From Nocardia spumae (GTDB lineage: Bacteria; Actinomycetota; Actinomycetes; Mycobacteriales; Mycobacteriaceae): DNA of 64,000 nucleotides. Under the pieces are notes generated by a model. That model saw only the letters and a program-made list of their open reading frames with translations. It did not search any database and had not been told where the DNA came from. Of the stretch, positions 53,450-62,943 are shown piece after piece (position 1 is the first letter of the stretch; the number at the start of each line of letters is the position of its first letter). A program made the position numbers and the translations under genes. The stretch spans positions 2,294,001-2,358,000 of the forward strand of contig NZ_JAJFZL010000001.1 of NCBI RefSeq assembly GCF_020733635.1, in the 5' to 3' direction.

Positions 53450-55720
53450 TCAGCGGACCAGCTGGGCCGCCTTCACCATGTTGCGCAGTGACGCCTCCAC
53501 CTCGGCGGGGCCCCGGGTCTTGAGCCCGCAGTCCGGGTTGACCCACAGCCGTTCGGCGGGAACGGCTTTCATCGCCTCGCGCAATGAGGTCTCGATCTCC
53601 CCGACGCTCGGAACCCGCGGCGAATGGATGTCGTAGACACCCGGCCCGATACCCAGGGCATAGCCCACGGCATTGAGGTCGTCGAGGATCTCCATATGCG
53701 AGCGCGCCGCCTCCACGGATGTGACGTCGGCGTCCAGCGCGGCGATCGCGCCGATGATCTCGCCGAATTCGGAGTAGCACAGATGGGTGTGGATCTGGGT
53801 GTCGTCGCGCACCCCGCTGGTCGCCAGCCGGAAGGCGCCCACCGCCCAGTCGAGGTAACGCTGCTGGTCGGCGCGCCGCAACGGCAGCAACTCGCGCAGC
53901 GCGGGCTCATCGACCTGGACGACACGGATGCCGGCCGACTCGAGATCGACGGTCTCGTCGCGGATGGCCAGCGCCACCTGCCGCGCGGTGTCGGCCAGCG
54001 GCTGGTCGTCGCGCACGAACGACCACGCCAGGATGGTGACCGGGCCCGTCAGCATGCCCTTGACCGGCTTCGCGGTCAGTGACTGGGCGTAGGTGATCCA
54101 GTCGACGGTCATCGGCGCGGTCCGCACCACGTCGCCGTACAGGATCGGCGGCCGCACGCAGCGGGTGCCGTAGGACTGGACCCACCCGTTGTGTGTCGCG
54201 GCGAAACCGTCGAGCTGTTCGGCGAAGTACTGCACCATGTCGTTGCGCTCGGGCTCACCGTGCACCAGCACGTCGAGACCCAGACCCTCCTGCAGCGCGA
54301 TGACATCGGCGATCTCGGCGCGCATCCGGTCCCGATACTGCGTGTCGGTGATCTCCCCGGCGCGCAGCGCGGCCCGGGCGGTGCGGATCGCGGTGGTCTG
54401 CGGATAGGAACCGATGGTGGTGGTCGGCAGCAGCGGCAGGCGCAGATGTTCGCGTTGCAGTTCGCGGCGCCGATCCGCCGGCGCCCGCCCGGTGTGCCCG
54501 TCGTCGAGCCCGGCCAGGCGGGTACGGACGGCCTCGATACGCAGGCGCGGATCCGAGCGCCTGCTCTTGATCGCGGTGCGCGCCGCGGCGAGCTCCGCGG
54601 CCACGGATTCGGTGCCGTCGCCGATCGCCCGGGCCAGTACCCGCACCTCGGCGAGCTTCTCGGCGCCGAAGGCCAGCCACGATCGCAGGACCGGATCCAG
54701 ATCCGGTTCGGCGGCCAGCGAATACGGCACGTGCAGCAGCGAACTCGATGTCGACACCGCCAGCGTGCCGACCGAACCGAGCAGGGTGCCCAGCTCGCTC
54801 AGCGCCGCCTCCAGATCGGTACGCCAGATGTTGCGGCCGTCCACGACCCCGGCGACGACGAGTTTGTCCGCCAGGGCCGGCAGTGCCGCGACCTCGGAAA
54901 CCGTGGCGCCGGAACGGAAGTCGAGCGATACGCCCTCGACATCGGTGGCCGCCAGCGCGCCCAGCGCCGGGCCGGGCGAGCCGAAGTAGGTGGCCACCAG
55001 GATCTTCGGGCGATCGGCGCCCGCGGCGAGCTCGGTATAGGTGGTGCGCACCGTCTCCACCTCGGCCTCGGTCAGATCGCGCACCACGGCCGGCTCGTCG
55101 ATCTGCACCCAGGTGGCGCCGGCCTCGGCCAGTTGTCCCAGCAGATCGCGGTAGAGCGGAATCAGCTCACCCAGCCGATCCGATGGCGCGACCCCGTCGA
55201 CACCCTTGGACAGCGCCAGGAAGGTCAGCGGGCCGACCACCACCGGCCGCGCGGTCACGCCCAGTTCGCGGGCCTCGGCCAGTTCGGCGAGCAGTTTCGA
55301 CGGATCGAGTGCGAACCGGGTGTCCGGCCCGATCTCGGGAACCAGGTAGTGGTAGTTGGTGTCGAACCATTTGGTCATCTCCAGCGGTTCGATCCCGTCG
55401 GCGCCGCGGGCGGCGGCGAAGTAGCGATCGATCGGATCGGCGATGCCCGCGACCCGCGGGGGCAGCGCACCCAGCAGGACCGCGGTATCGAGGATCTGGT
55501 CGTAGTGGGAGAAGGTGCCCACCGGCACGGAATCGAGTCCGGCGTCCTGGGCGCCGACGAGGCCCTGCGCCCGCAGCGTGCGGCCGGCCTCGGCGAGTTC
55601 GGCGGCGTCGATGCGGCCGGCCCAATAGCTTTCGACAGCGCGTTTGAGCTCGCGCCGCGGCCCGATGCGCGGCAAGCCCAGAACTGTTGCGGTGAAGTGT
55701 TCGTTGTCTGTGACGGTCAC
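53450..55720 (-). CDS. metE: Cobalamin-independent methionine synthase
   Basis: A 756-residue enzyme methylating homocysteine from methyltetrahydrofolate. The N-terminal barrel opens with [20 protein letters not shown]. The C-terminal catalytic barrel has [39 protein letters not shown] and the zinc ligands in [13 protein letters not shown] (His, Cys) and [12 protein letters not shown] (Cys). GTG at 55720 has GGAG 6 nt upstream. A cobalamin riboswitch precedes it, so the gene should be shut off when B12 is available. Confidence 0.96.
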   Translation of the reverse strand: MTVTDNEHFTATVLGLPRIGPRRELKRAVESYWAGRIDAAELAEAGRTLRAQGLVGAQDAGLDSVPVGTFSHYDQILDTAVLLGALPPRVAGIADPIDRYFAAARGADGIEPLEMTKWFDTNYHYLVPEIGPDTRFALDPSKLLAELAEARELGVTARPVVVGPLTFLALSKGVDGVAPSDRLGELIPLYRDLLGQLAEAGATWVQIDEPAVVRDLTEAEVETVRTTYTELAAGADRPKILVATYFGSPGPALGALAATDVEGVSLDFRSGATVSEVAALPALADKLVVAGVVDGRNIWRTDLEAALSELGTLLGSVGTLAVSTSSSLLHVPYSLAAEPDLDPVLRSWLAFGAEKLAEVRVLARAIGDGTESVAAELAAARTAIKSRRSDPRLRIEAVRTRLAGLDDGHTGRAPADRRRELQREHLRLPLLPTTTIGSYPQTTAIRTARAALRAGEITDTQYRDRMRAEIADVIALQEGLGLDVLVHGEPERNDMVQYFAEQLDGFAATHNGWVQSYGTRCVRPPILYGDVVRTAPMTVDWITYAQSLTAKPVKGMLTGPVTILAWSFVRDDQPLADTARQVALAIRDETVDLESAGIRVVQVDEPALRELLPLRRADQQRYLDWAVGAFRLATSGVRDDTQIHTHLCYSEFGEIIGAIAALDADVTSVEAARSHMEILDDLNAVGYALGIGPGVYDIHSPRVPSVGEIETSLREAMKAVPAERLWVNPDCGLKTRGPAEVEASLRNMVKAAQLVR

Positions 55721-55841
55721 GGTGTTCTCCAGTACTGGAAGTCACGGGACACCGCCGCAAGGACGGACGGAGCCCACACACCGAGCCGAACCGAGGTCCG
55801 GCCTTCCGGGTCCGTCCGCCCGATCCACGAGGCGGTGACCG

Positions 55842-55860
55842 CCGGATACGGCGTATCCGG
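55842..55860 (-). terminator. Hairpin directly after the riboswitch
   Basis: CCGGATAC (55842-55849) and GTATCCGG (55853-55860) form a perfect 8-bp stem with a 3-nt loop, just downstream (minus strand) of the riboswitch core. It may be part of the expression platform. No T tract is visible and it lies about 120 nt from the metE start. Confidence 0.45.
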
Positions 55861-55862
55861 CA

Positions 55863-56054
55863 CAACCGGCAGGTCTTCGGACTCACAGGCATCGGTCGAG
55901 GGACCGGTCCGGAGAGGGGCCCCGGATTGCACCTACTGGCCGTCGCTTCCCGGAAGAATCCAGTGCTCATGACGGCGGTCGTTCCTGTTCACCGCTGCGG
56001 GACAGTCCCGGATTCTCACCGGGTTCCCTCTCACCGGTCCGCGAGGACCGGTTT
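55863..56054 (-). promoter_or_regulatory. Cobalamin (B12) riboswitch of metE
   Basis: On the minus strand the conserved core appears in order: GAGAGGGAACCCGGTGAGAA, then GGGACTGTCCCGCAGCGGTG, then the B12-box region CGACGGCCAGTAGG, and the 3' part GCCTGTGAGTCCGAAGACCT. The 5' AACCGG and the 3' CCGGTT can close stem P1. It lies about 145 nt upstream of metE. In this class B12 binding lowers metE expression. Together with the hairpin at 55842-55860 it accounts for most of the 573-base gap between metE and pyc; the rest (56055-56293) holds the metE promoter and, near pyc, a -10 box. Confidence 0.92.
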
Positions 56055-56281
56055 CGACGCTGCGCGCGACGCTCGGGGCTCCAACTCGTCGACGGCAGCG
56101 AACCAGCTGCGCCGTCAACAGTAATCCACCGCGGTCGACGAGTGGTAAGGCGGCCGTCGCGGAACCGGTCGAATGACCGATTGTTTCCGCTGGAACACCA
56201 GGAGTTCGCCGCCTCCCCGGTTCGGTTTGTGAGGATCGACCCGATGCCGTATTCGCTGTCCGGAGCCGCTCAGGGGCCAGG

Positions 56282-56287
56282 TACCTT
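56282..56287 (+). promoter_or_regulatory. -10 box of a likely leaderless promoter (pyc)
   Basis: TACCTT ends 6 nt before the pyc ATG and no Shine-Dalgarno is present, so the mRNA probably starts at the start codon. Confidence 0.5.
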
Positions 56288-56293
56288 TATCGA

Positions 56294-59200
56294 ATGTTCT
56301 CCAAAGTGCTGGTCGCCAACCGCGGGGAAATCGCCATTCGCGCCTTCCGTGCCGCCTACGAACTCGGCATCGGGACCGTGGCGGTTTTTCCTTACGAGGA
56401 CCGCAACTCGGTACATCGCCTGAAGGCCGACGAGTCGTACCAGATCGGGGTCCCCGGTCACCCGGTACGGGCTTACCTGTCGATCCCGGAAATCGTGAAC
56501 GCGGCGAAGTCGGCCGGTGCCGACGCCGTCTACCCGGGTTACGGATTCCTGTCGGAGAATCCGGATCTGGCCGCAGCGTGCGCCGCCGAGGGCATCACCT
56601 TCATCGGGCCGTCGGCGGAAGTGCTCGAACTGACCGGTAACAAGGCGCGGGCGATCGCGGCGGCCAAGGCCGCCGGGCTGCCGGTGCTCAACTCCAGCGC
56701 ACCCTCGGCGAATGTGGAGGAGTTGCTGGCGGCCTCGGAGTCGATGGATTTCCCGGTCTTCGTCAAGGCGGTCGCCGGTGGCGGCGGTCGCGGTATGCGC
56801 CGGGTCGCGGACCGGGTCCAGTTGCGCGAATCCATCGAGGCCGCGATGCGCGAGGCCGAATCGGCCTTCGGCGACGCGACGGTCTTCCTCGAGCAGGCGG
56901 TGATCAATCCGCGCCATATCGAGGTGCAGATCCTCGCTGATCAGCACGGCAACGTCATGCATCTGTTCGAGCGCGACTGTTCGCTGCAGCGCCGTCACCA
57001 GAAGGTGATCGAGCTCGCGCCCGCGCCGAACCTGGATCCCGCACTGCGCGAACGCATATGCGCGGACGCGGTCGCCTTCGCCCGGCAGATCGGCTACTCC
57101 TGCGCGGGCACCGTGGAGTTCCTGCTCGACGAGCGCGGACATCACGTGTTCATCGAGATGAATCCGCGCATCCAGGTCGAGCACACGGTGACCGAGGAGA
57201 TCACCGATGTCGACCTGGTGCAGTCGCAGTTGCGCATCGCCGCCGGGGAGACCCTGACGGATCTGGGCCTGAGCCAGGACGGCATCTCGATTCACGGTGC
57301 TGCGCTGCAGTGCCGGATCACCACCGAGGACCCCGCCAACGGATTCCGCCCCGACACCGGCCGCATCACCGCCTACCGCAGCCCGGGCGGCGGTGGCATC
57401 CGGCTCGACGGCGGTGCGAACCTCGGCGCCGAGGTGGGCGCCCACTTCGATTCCATGCTGGTGAAGCTCACCTGCCGCGGCCGTGATTTCGGCCAGGCGG
57501 TGGCGCGTGCCCGCCGGGCGGTGGCGGAGTTCCGCATTCGCGGCGTGGCCACCAACATTCCGTTCCTGCAGGCCGTGCTCGACGATCCGGACTTCCGGGC
57601 TGGACGCATCACCACCTCGTTCATCGACGAGCGACCCGAACTGCTGACCCAGCGCGGTTCGGCCGACCGCGGTACCCGCATCCTGCGCTATCTGGCGGAC
57701 GTGACGGTCAACAAGCCGCACGGAGAGCGGCCGACGGCGGTGTACCCGCACGACAAGCTGCCCGCCATCGATCTGAGCGCCCCGCCGCCGGACGGCACCC
57801 GGCAGCGGCTGCTGACCCTGGGGCCGGAGGGTTTCGCCCGGTGGATGCGCGAGCGCGACGCGGTCGGCGTCACCGACACCACCTTCCGTGACGCGCACCA
57901 GTCGCTGCTGGCCACCCGCGTGCGCACGCGTGGGCTGCTGCAGGTGGCCGGCCACGTGGCGCGGATGACGCCGGAGTTGCTGTCGGTGGAGTGCTGGGGT
58001 GGCGCCACCTACGACGTGGCATTGCGGTTCCTGTACGAGGATCCGTGGGAGCGGCTGGCCGCCCTGCGGGAGGCGATCCCGAACATCTGTCTGCAGATGC
58101 TGCTGCGCGGCCGCAACACCGTCGGCTACACGCCGTATCCGGAACAGGTGACACGGGCGTTCGTCCAGGAGGCGACCGATACCGGTATCGACATCTTCCG
58201 GATCTTCGACGCGCTCAACAACGTCGACCAGATGCGGCCGGCGATCGACGCGGTGCGCGAGACCGGTACCGCCATCGCCGAAGTGGCGATGAGCTACACC
58301 GGGGACCTGGCGAATCCGGACGAGAACCTCTACACCCTCGACTACTACCTGAAACTGGCCGAGCAGATCGTCGAGGCCGGCGCCCATGTCATCGGGATCA
58401 AGGACATGGCCGGGCTGCTGCGCGCACCCGCCGCCCACACTCTGGTCACGGCCCTGCGCAGCAACTTCGATCTGCCGGTGCACGTGCACACCCACGACAC
58501 TCCGGGCGGTCAGCTCGCGACCTATCTCGCGGCATGGCAGGCCGGTGCGGACGCGGTCGACGGTGCGAGCGCGCCGATGGCGGGCACGACCAGCCAGCCC
58601 GCCCTGTCGGCGATCGTGGCCGCGGCGGCGCATTCGCCCCACGACACCGGGTTGAATCTGGACGCGGTATGCGATCTGGAGCCGTACTGGGAGGCGCTGC
58701 GAAAGGTGTACGCGCCGTTCGAATCCGGACTGCCGGGCCCGACCGGCCGGGTCTACCACCACGAGATTCCGGGTGGCCAGCTGTCGAATCTGCGCCAGCA
58801 GGCCATCGCGCTCGGCCTGGGTGACCGGTTCGAGGAGGTCGAGGCGAAATACGCTGCCGCCGACCGGCTCCTGGGCCGGCTGGTGAAGGTGACACCGTCG
58901 TCGAAGGTGGTCGGCGATCTGGCGCTGTCGCTGGTAGGTTCCGGTGTCGATGTGGAGGCTTTCGCCGCCGAGCCGGCTCGCTACGACATCCCGGATTCGG
59001 TGATCGGTTTCCTGCGTGGGGAACTCGGCACTCCGGCCGGCGGCTGGCCCGAACCGTTCCGTACCCGGGCGCTCGAGGGCCGCGGTCCGGCCAAGCCGGA
59101 AGTCGCGCTCACCGGGGAGGATTCGGCCGCCCTGGCGGGCACCTCGCAGCAGCGGCGGGAAACCCTGAACCGCTTGCTGTTCCCGGCGCCGACGGCCGAA

Positions 59201-59698
59201 TTCCTCGCGCACCGGGAGAAATACGGTGACACCACCGGCCTGTCGGCGAACCAGTTCTTCTACGGCCTGCGCCATGGCGAGGAGCATCGGGTCGAGCTGG
59301 AGAAGGGCGTCACCCTGCTGATCGGCCTGGAGGCGATCTCCGAACCGGACGAGCGCGGGATGCGCACGGTGATGTGCATCCTGAACGGGCAATTGCGTCC
59401 GGTGCTGGTGCGCGACCGCTCCATCGCCAGTGACGTCCCGGTGGCGGAGAAGGCCGACAAGAACAACGCCGGGCATATCGCGGCGCCGTTCGCGGGTGTG
59501 GTGACACTGACCGTCGGAGAGGGCGCCACGGTGGCCGCCGGCGATACGGTCGGAACGATCGAGGCCATGAAGATGGAGGCCGCCATCACCGCACCGCGCG
59601 GTGGTGTCGTGGCCCGGGTCGCCATCAGTCCCGTACAGCAGGTGGAGGGTGGCGATCTGCTCGTCGAGCTGCGATTGAACGAGGCATCCGCCGAGTGA
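56294..59698 (+). CDS. pyc: Pyruvate carboxylase
   Basis: A 1134-residue biotin enzyme forming oxaloacetate from pyruvate and bicarbonate. The biotin carboxylase domain has VANRGEIAIRAFRAAYELGI at the start, the ATP loop VAGGGGRGMRRV, and EMNPRIQVEHTVTEEITDVD. The carboxyltransferase domain (about 525-800) starts DTTFRDAHQSLLATRVRTRG. The biotin carrier end has IEAMKMEAAITAPRGG with the biotinylated Lys. It replenishes the TCA cycle. rsmD follows after 7 nt and may be co-transcribed. Confidence 0.98.
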   Translation: MFSKVLVANRGEIAIRAFRAAYELGIGTVAVFPYEDRNSVHRLKADESYQIGVPGHPVRAYLSIPEIVNAAKSAGADAVYPGYGFLSENPDLAAACAAEGITFIGPSAEVLELTGNKARAIAAAKAAGLPVLNSSAPSANVEELLAASESMDFPVFVKAVAGGGGRGMRRVADRVQLRESIEAAMREAESAFGDATVFLEQAVINPRHIEVQILADQHGNVMHLFERDCSLQRRHQKVIELAPAPNLDPALRERICADAVAFARQIGYSCAGTVEFLLDERGHHVFIEMNPRIQVEHTVTEEITDVDLVQSQLRIAAGETLTDLGLSQDGISIHGAALQCRITTEDPANGFRPDTGRITAYRSPGGGGIRLDGGANLGAEVGAHFDSMLVKLTCRGRDFGQAVARARRAVAEFRIRGVATNIPFLQAVLDDPDFRAGRITTSFIDERPELLTQRGSADRGTRILRYLADVTVNKPHGERPTAVYPHDKLPAIDLSAPPPDGTRQRLLTLGPEGFARWMRERDAVGVTDTTFRDAHQSLLATRVRTRGLLQVAGHVARMTPELLSVECWGGATYDVALRFLYEDPWERLAALREAIPNICLQMLLRGRNTVGYTPYPEQVTRAFVQEATDTGIDIFRIFDALNNVDQMRPAIDAVRETGTAIAEVAMSYTGDLANPDENLYTLDYYLKLAEQIVEAGAHVIGIKDMAGLLRAPAAHTLVTALRSNFDLPVHVHTHDTPGGQLATYLAAWQAGADAVDGASAPMAGTTSQPALSAIVAAAAHSPHDTGLNLDAVCDLEPYWEALRKVYAPFESGLPGPTGRVYHHEIPGGQLSNLRQQAIALGLGDRFEEVEAKYAAADRLLGRLVKVTPSSKVVGDLALSLVGSGVDVEAFAAEPARYDIPDSVIGFLRGELGTPAGGWPEPFRTRALEGRGPAKPEVALTGEDSAALAGTSQQRRETLNRLLFPAPTAEFLAHREKYGDTTGLSANQFFYGLRHGEEHRVELEKGVTLLIGLEAISEPDERGMRTVMCILNGQLRPVLVRDRSIASDVPVAEKADKNNAGHIAAPFAGVVTLTVGEGATVAAGDTVGTIEAMKMEAAITAPRGGVVARVAISPVQQVEGGDLLVELRLNEASAE

Positions 59699-59705
59699 GC
59701 CGGCG

Positions 59706-60263
59706 ATGACGAGGATTGTCGCGGGTTCGGCCGGTGGGCGGCGGTTACGCGTCCCACCGGCCGGTACCCGGCCCACCTCGGATCGGGTGCGCGAAGCACT
59801 GTTCAATCTGCTGGGCGCCCGGCTGGATTTCGACGGGATGCGCGTGCTCGACCTGTACGCGGGTTCGGGCGCGCTCGGACTGGAAGCGTTGTCGCGTGGC
59901 GCCTCTCACGCCCTGCTGGTCGAATCCGACCGCAAGGCCGCGGCGGTGATCCGGGGCAATATCGCCGATCTCGGACTGCCGGGCGCCGAATTGCGCCCGG
60001 GCACAGTCGCTTCGGTACTGGCGAGCGCACCGGCGGAATCGTATGACCTGGTGCTGTCCGACCCGCCCTATGCCGTGACCGATGTCGCGGTCGAGGCCGA
60101 CCTGTCGGCCCTGGCAGCCAACGGCTGGCTCGCTCCGGACGCGTTGATCGTCGTCGAGCGATCGGCCCGTTCGCCGGAAACCGCGTGGCCCGCGAAGTAT
60201 TCGGCGCTGAAGTCACGCCGGTACGGGGAGACCCGTATCGACCTCGCCGAATATCACGGCTGA
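59706..60263 (+). CDS. rsmD: 16S rRNA (guanine(966)-N2)-methyltransferase
   Basis: A 185-residue methyltransferase of the RsmD family. It has RIVAGSAGGRRLRVPPAGTR, PTSDRVREALFNLLGARL, the SAM-binding VLDLYAGSGALGLEALSRGA and the catalytic DLVLSDPPYAV. It modifies G966 of 16S rRNA in the small subunit. It lies just after pyc and is convergent with coaD, the usual partner of rsmD. Confidence 0.94.
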   Translation: MTRIVAGSAGGRRLRVPPAGTRPTSDRVREALFNLLGARLDFDGMRVLDLYAGSGALGLEALSRGASHALLVESDRKAAAVIRGNIADLGLPGAELRPGTVASVLASAPAESYDLVLSDPPYAVTDVAVEADLSALAANGWLAPDALIVVERSARSPETAWPAKYSALKSRRYGETRIDLAEYHG

Positions 60264-60287
60264 CCGCGCAGCCGCGAGACCCGGGCC

Positions 60288-60779
60288 CTATTGCGCCGTG
60301 CGGCGTTCGGCGATGCGAGCGAGCAGCCGCTTGTGGACCGCGGCGGGGAGCATGTCGGCGACATCGCCACCGAAGCTCGCGACTTCTTTGATCAGGGAGC
60401 TGGACAGGAAGCTGTGGGCCGGGTTGCTGGCCAGGAAGTAGGTGTCGACGCCCGACAGCTTCTTGTTCATTTGCGCCATCTGCAGCTCGTAGCCGAAGTC
60501 GGTGGCATCGCGCAGACCCTTCACGATCGCGGTGATGCCCTGTTCACGGGCGAAGTCGACCGTCAGTCCGTACCAGGATTCGATACGCACGGTGGGCAGC
60601 GCCGAGGTCGCTTCGCGCAACAGCTCGATGCGTTCGTCGACGCTGAACATGCCCTGTTTGTTCTTGTTGATGCTCACGGTCACGACGACCTCGTCGAATT
60701 GCGCGGCCGCCCGCGAAATGACGTCGATATGTCCGTTGTGGACCGGGTCGAACGATCCCGGGCACAGTGCTCCAGCCAT
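60288..60779 (-). CDS. coaD: Phosphopantetheine adenylyltransferase
   Basis: A 163-residue enzyme making dephospho-CoA from 4'-phosphopantetheine and ATP. It has [20 protein letters not shown] with the T/H-x-G-H nucleotide motif, [20 protein letters not shown] and the C-terminal [19 protein letters not shown]. The length is normal. It ends 25 nt from the rsmD stop (convergent), while most genomes have the two in the same direction. Confidence 0.96.
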   Translation of the reverse strand: MAGALCPGSFDPVHNGHIDVISRAAAQFDEVVVTVSINKNKQGMFSVDERIELLREATSALPTVRIESWYGLTVDFAREQGITAIVKGLRDATDFGYELQMAQMNKKLSGVDTYFLASNPAHSFLSSSLIKEVASFGGDVADMLPAAVHKRLLARIAERRTAQ

Positions 60780-60839
60780 GCAGCGACGCTAACAGGTGCG
60801 CGGCTGCCGATGACCGGTGGGAGTGGTGACCGGGCGGTG

Positions 60840-61805
60840 TCACAGTGCCCGCAGAAAAAGCGACTTCGGCGGGGGAAGTGGAGTGGGCCGGACGAATCCG
60901 CGTGCGGGATCCTCTCGGGTACGGGCCACGGCGGTGTGCAGGCGCGCGGCCACCGTGCCGGCGCTGAGCTCGCGCCAGGTCGTGCGAACGAGGTGGAACC
61001 CGTAGCGGCGCAACGTCGCGTCGCACGGTGCGCCGACGGTGCGATCGGCGGCGGGCGCCGCGCGGTCGGCGGGGTCGGCGAGGGTGAGCAGTACCCCGGT
61101 CCGGCCCAGGTGGATATCGGCCGAGCCCAGCACGCGGCCGTCGTGGCCACAGACGACGCCGCCCGCCGCGGCGGGCGGGAAGCCGAGGTGTCGCAAAAGC
61201 ACGCGCGCCCGGGAATGGGAAACCCCACGGCTGCCCGCGTCCAGAAATCCGATCACGCGCCGCGCGGCGTGCACCCCGCGCCGCCCGCGCGCGGCCTCCA
61301 GTTCGTGCGCGAGATCCGCTGCGCTGATGCCGAAGTCGCGGCTCAACGCGTCGCCGACGACCACCGCCGGTTCGAATGCGAGAGTGCGGGCCAGGTCGAC
61401 GACGGTGCGCGCCGGACTGGTCACCACCAGTCCGTGCACCTCGGCCACGAGTTCGACCGGTGCGCAATGCACCTGGAGTTCGGCCTTGATCCGGCCGCCG
61501 TAGCGACGATCGCGGGTGACATGCACCCGGTCGAGCAGGGCCGGCACCATCGGCGCGCCGAGTACCACCGCCGCCGATTGATGGCTGACCACCGCGCCGG
61601 CCGCCATCTCCGGCAGCAGTGCCGCCACCTTCAGCCGATGCCGCGCCACCGCGTCCAGCTCGGCCACCACCGCGGATTCCGCATAGGCCCCGCGCCGCAC
61701 CCGCCGCCAGGTTCCGCCCGCACAGCGCCGTCGTATCTCGTCGTCGCTGATGCCGACCGACACCACATCGCGGCGCCGGTGCAGTCCCGCGGCGGCGGGT
61801 GTCAT
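60840..61805 (-). CDS. AbiEi-antitoxin-like / degenerate endonuclease-fold protein
   Basis: A 321-residue protein of an actinobacterial type. The N-terminal part has ISDDEIRRRCAGGTWRRVRR, then GAYAE, as in AbiEi-type winged-helix antitoxin domains. VHGLVVTSPARTVVDLAR is the typical middle block. The C-terminal domain looks like the VSR/DUF559-type nuclease fold (GVSHSRARVLLRHLGFP, then RRYGFHLVRTTWREL). The usual Glu and Lys catalytic residues between these blocks are not found (ADIHLGRTGVLLTLADPAD). ATG at 61805 is chosen over the upstream frame. The function is unknown. Confidence 0.6.
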   Translation of the reverse strand: MTPAAAGLHRRRDVVSVGISDDEIRRRCAGGTWRRVRRGAYAESAVVAELDAVARHRLKVAALLPEMAAGAVVSHQSAAVVLGAPMVPALLDRVHVTRDRRYGGRIKAELQVHCAPVELVAEVHGLVVTSPARTVVDLARTLAFEPAVVVGDALSRDFGISAADLAHELEAARGRRGVHAARRVIGFLDAGSRGVSHSRARVLLRHLGFPPAAAGGVVCGHDGRVLGSADIHLGRTGVLLTLADPADRAAPAADRTVGAPCDATLRRYGFHLVRTTWRELSAGTVAARLHTAVARTREDPARGFVRPTPLPPPKSLFLRAL

Positions 61806-62145
61806 GTGCCGCGCGAGACCGGCTGTACCGCGGGCGCTTTCGGCGATCACTGCGCTTCCGGGTCGCGGTGCGGACGGATGTGGCGGTGATCGGGGAGCGG
61901 ACGACACGCCACAGCGGCTCGCGCCCGCGGATTTCGCAGAGGTGGGGTGGTGCGCGGCCCGCGCAGACCGTTACGCCACGACCTGGGGTTTCCCGGACAC
62001 TGATGCATTGCCGAACCTCCCACGATGAGAACTAGCAACGACGTTTGCTGAGTTAGGACGTGGGGTATTCGGCCTCGGTTCCTTGCACAAATGACCAGGT
62101 TCTATCCGCACCCCGTGCAGGAGAGTGGCGGTCGGTGCCGACAGG
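61806..62145. other. Intergenic region with no recognised feature
   Basis: There are 340 bases between the AbiEi-like gene and the convergent-side end of the GtrA gene. Short open frames here have no family features or convincing ribosome sites. I find no tRNA, repeat or clear terminator. Confidence 0.5.
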
Positions 62146-62691
62146 TCAGAACACCCACCAGCGCAGGGTGACGAAGCGCATCGCGCCCACCGCTGCGGTG
62201 ATCCCGATCACCGCGATGGCCTCGGTGACATCGTCGAGTCCCGGTGCCAGGACATCGAGGACGGCCAGCGCGCCGGATGTGATGGCCAGGCCCGCCAGCG
62301 CCAGTCCGCCGCCCTCGAGCTGGGCGGCCAGCCAGCCGACGCGGTTCGCGGCGTGGAAGGTGAGGCGGCGGTGCAGTTCGTTGGCCAGGGCGGTGCTGAC
62401 GATCGATCCGGTCAGATTGGCGATCTGTGGACCACCGCTGTAGCAGGCCAGGAACAACAGGAAATATCCGATATTGCTGAAGCCGCCGACCAGTGCGAAC
62501 CGCATGAGCTGCGGCAACCAGTGGTCTCCCCGTAGATACTGCGCGAAGCGCGCGGCAAGGCGTCGGATCCGTGGCGGCGCCTGCGGCGGTTCCGGAGTTT
62601 CGGCCAGCAACTCGCTGTGGGCGAGGGATACACCAGGGCCGGGCTGTGGGCCCACCCACATACCCGGGGGTGCCGGATAAAGGACAACCAT
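62146..62691 (-). CDS. GtrA-family membrane protein
   Basis: A 181-residue protein. A Pro-rich cytoplasmic N-terminus (1-55) precedes four hydrophobic helices: LMRFALVGGFSNIGYFLLFL, ANLTGSIVSTALANELHRRL with FTFHA-like TFHAANR, GLALAGLAITSGALAVLDVL and EAIAVIGITAAVGAMRFV. It ends RWWVF. FALVGG and the NEL-HRRLTFH motif identify GtrA. Members move lipid-linked sugars across the membrane in cell-wall or O-antigen glycosylation. The exact partner is not adjacent. Confidence 0.85.
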   Translation of the reverse strand: MVVLYPAPPGMWVGPQPGPGVSLAHSELLAETPEPPQAPPRIRRLAARFAQYLRGDHWLPQLMRFALVGGFSNIGYFLLFLACYSGGPQIANLTGSIVSTALANELHRRLTFHAANRVGWLAAQLEGGGLALAGLAITSGALAVLDVLAPGLDDVTEAIAVIGITAAVGAMRFVTLRWWVF

Positions 62692-62943
62692 TGTCGTTCC
62701 GATCGCACAGTGCCGGACGCCGAGCTGACGACGGTTCCGGCTGGTCTACCGCTCGGTAGAAAGATAGCACCAAGCGGAGAGAATTCCTCCACTTGATTGA
62801 TGTGGCATGGGAAACACCCCTCCGACACACCGATGGTGATCTGGGCAGACACGCGGAATACGGGCAGACTGGGCGAAGGCATAACAGGCCGTCGCGGCTC
62901 CTCGTGGCCGCGAGGAGTTCGGCAGGAGAGTGGGGTCAGCAGG

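Noticed and set aside
56270..59806. Minus-strand open frame of 1178 codons opposite pyc
   Set aside because: A shadow of GC-rich pyc codons; no domain features and it would cover the whole of a certain gene.
61806..62145. Possible small RNA or tRNA in this gap
   Set aside because: No cloverleaf or strong stem-loop could be drawn, and no terminator-like hairpin is evident.
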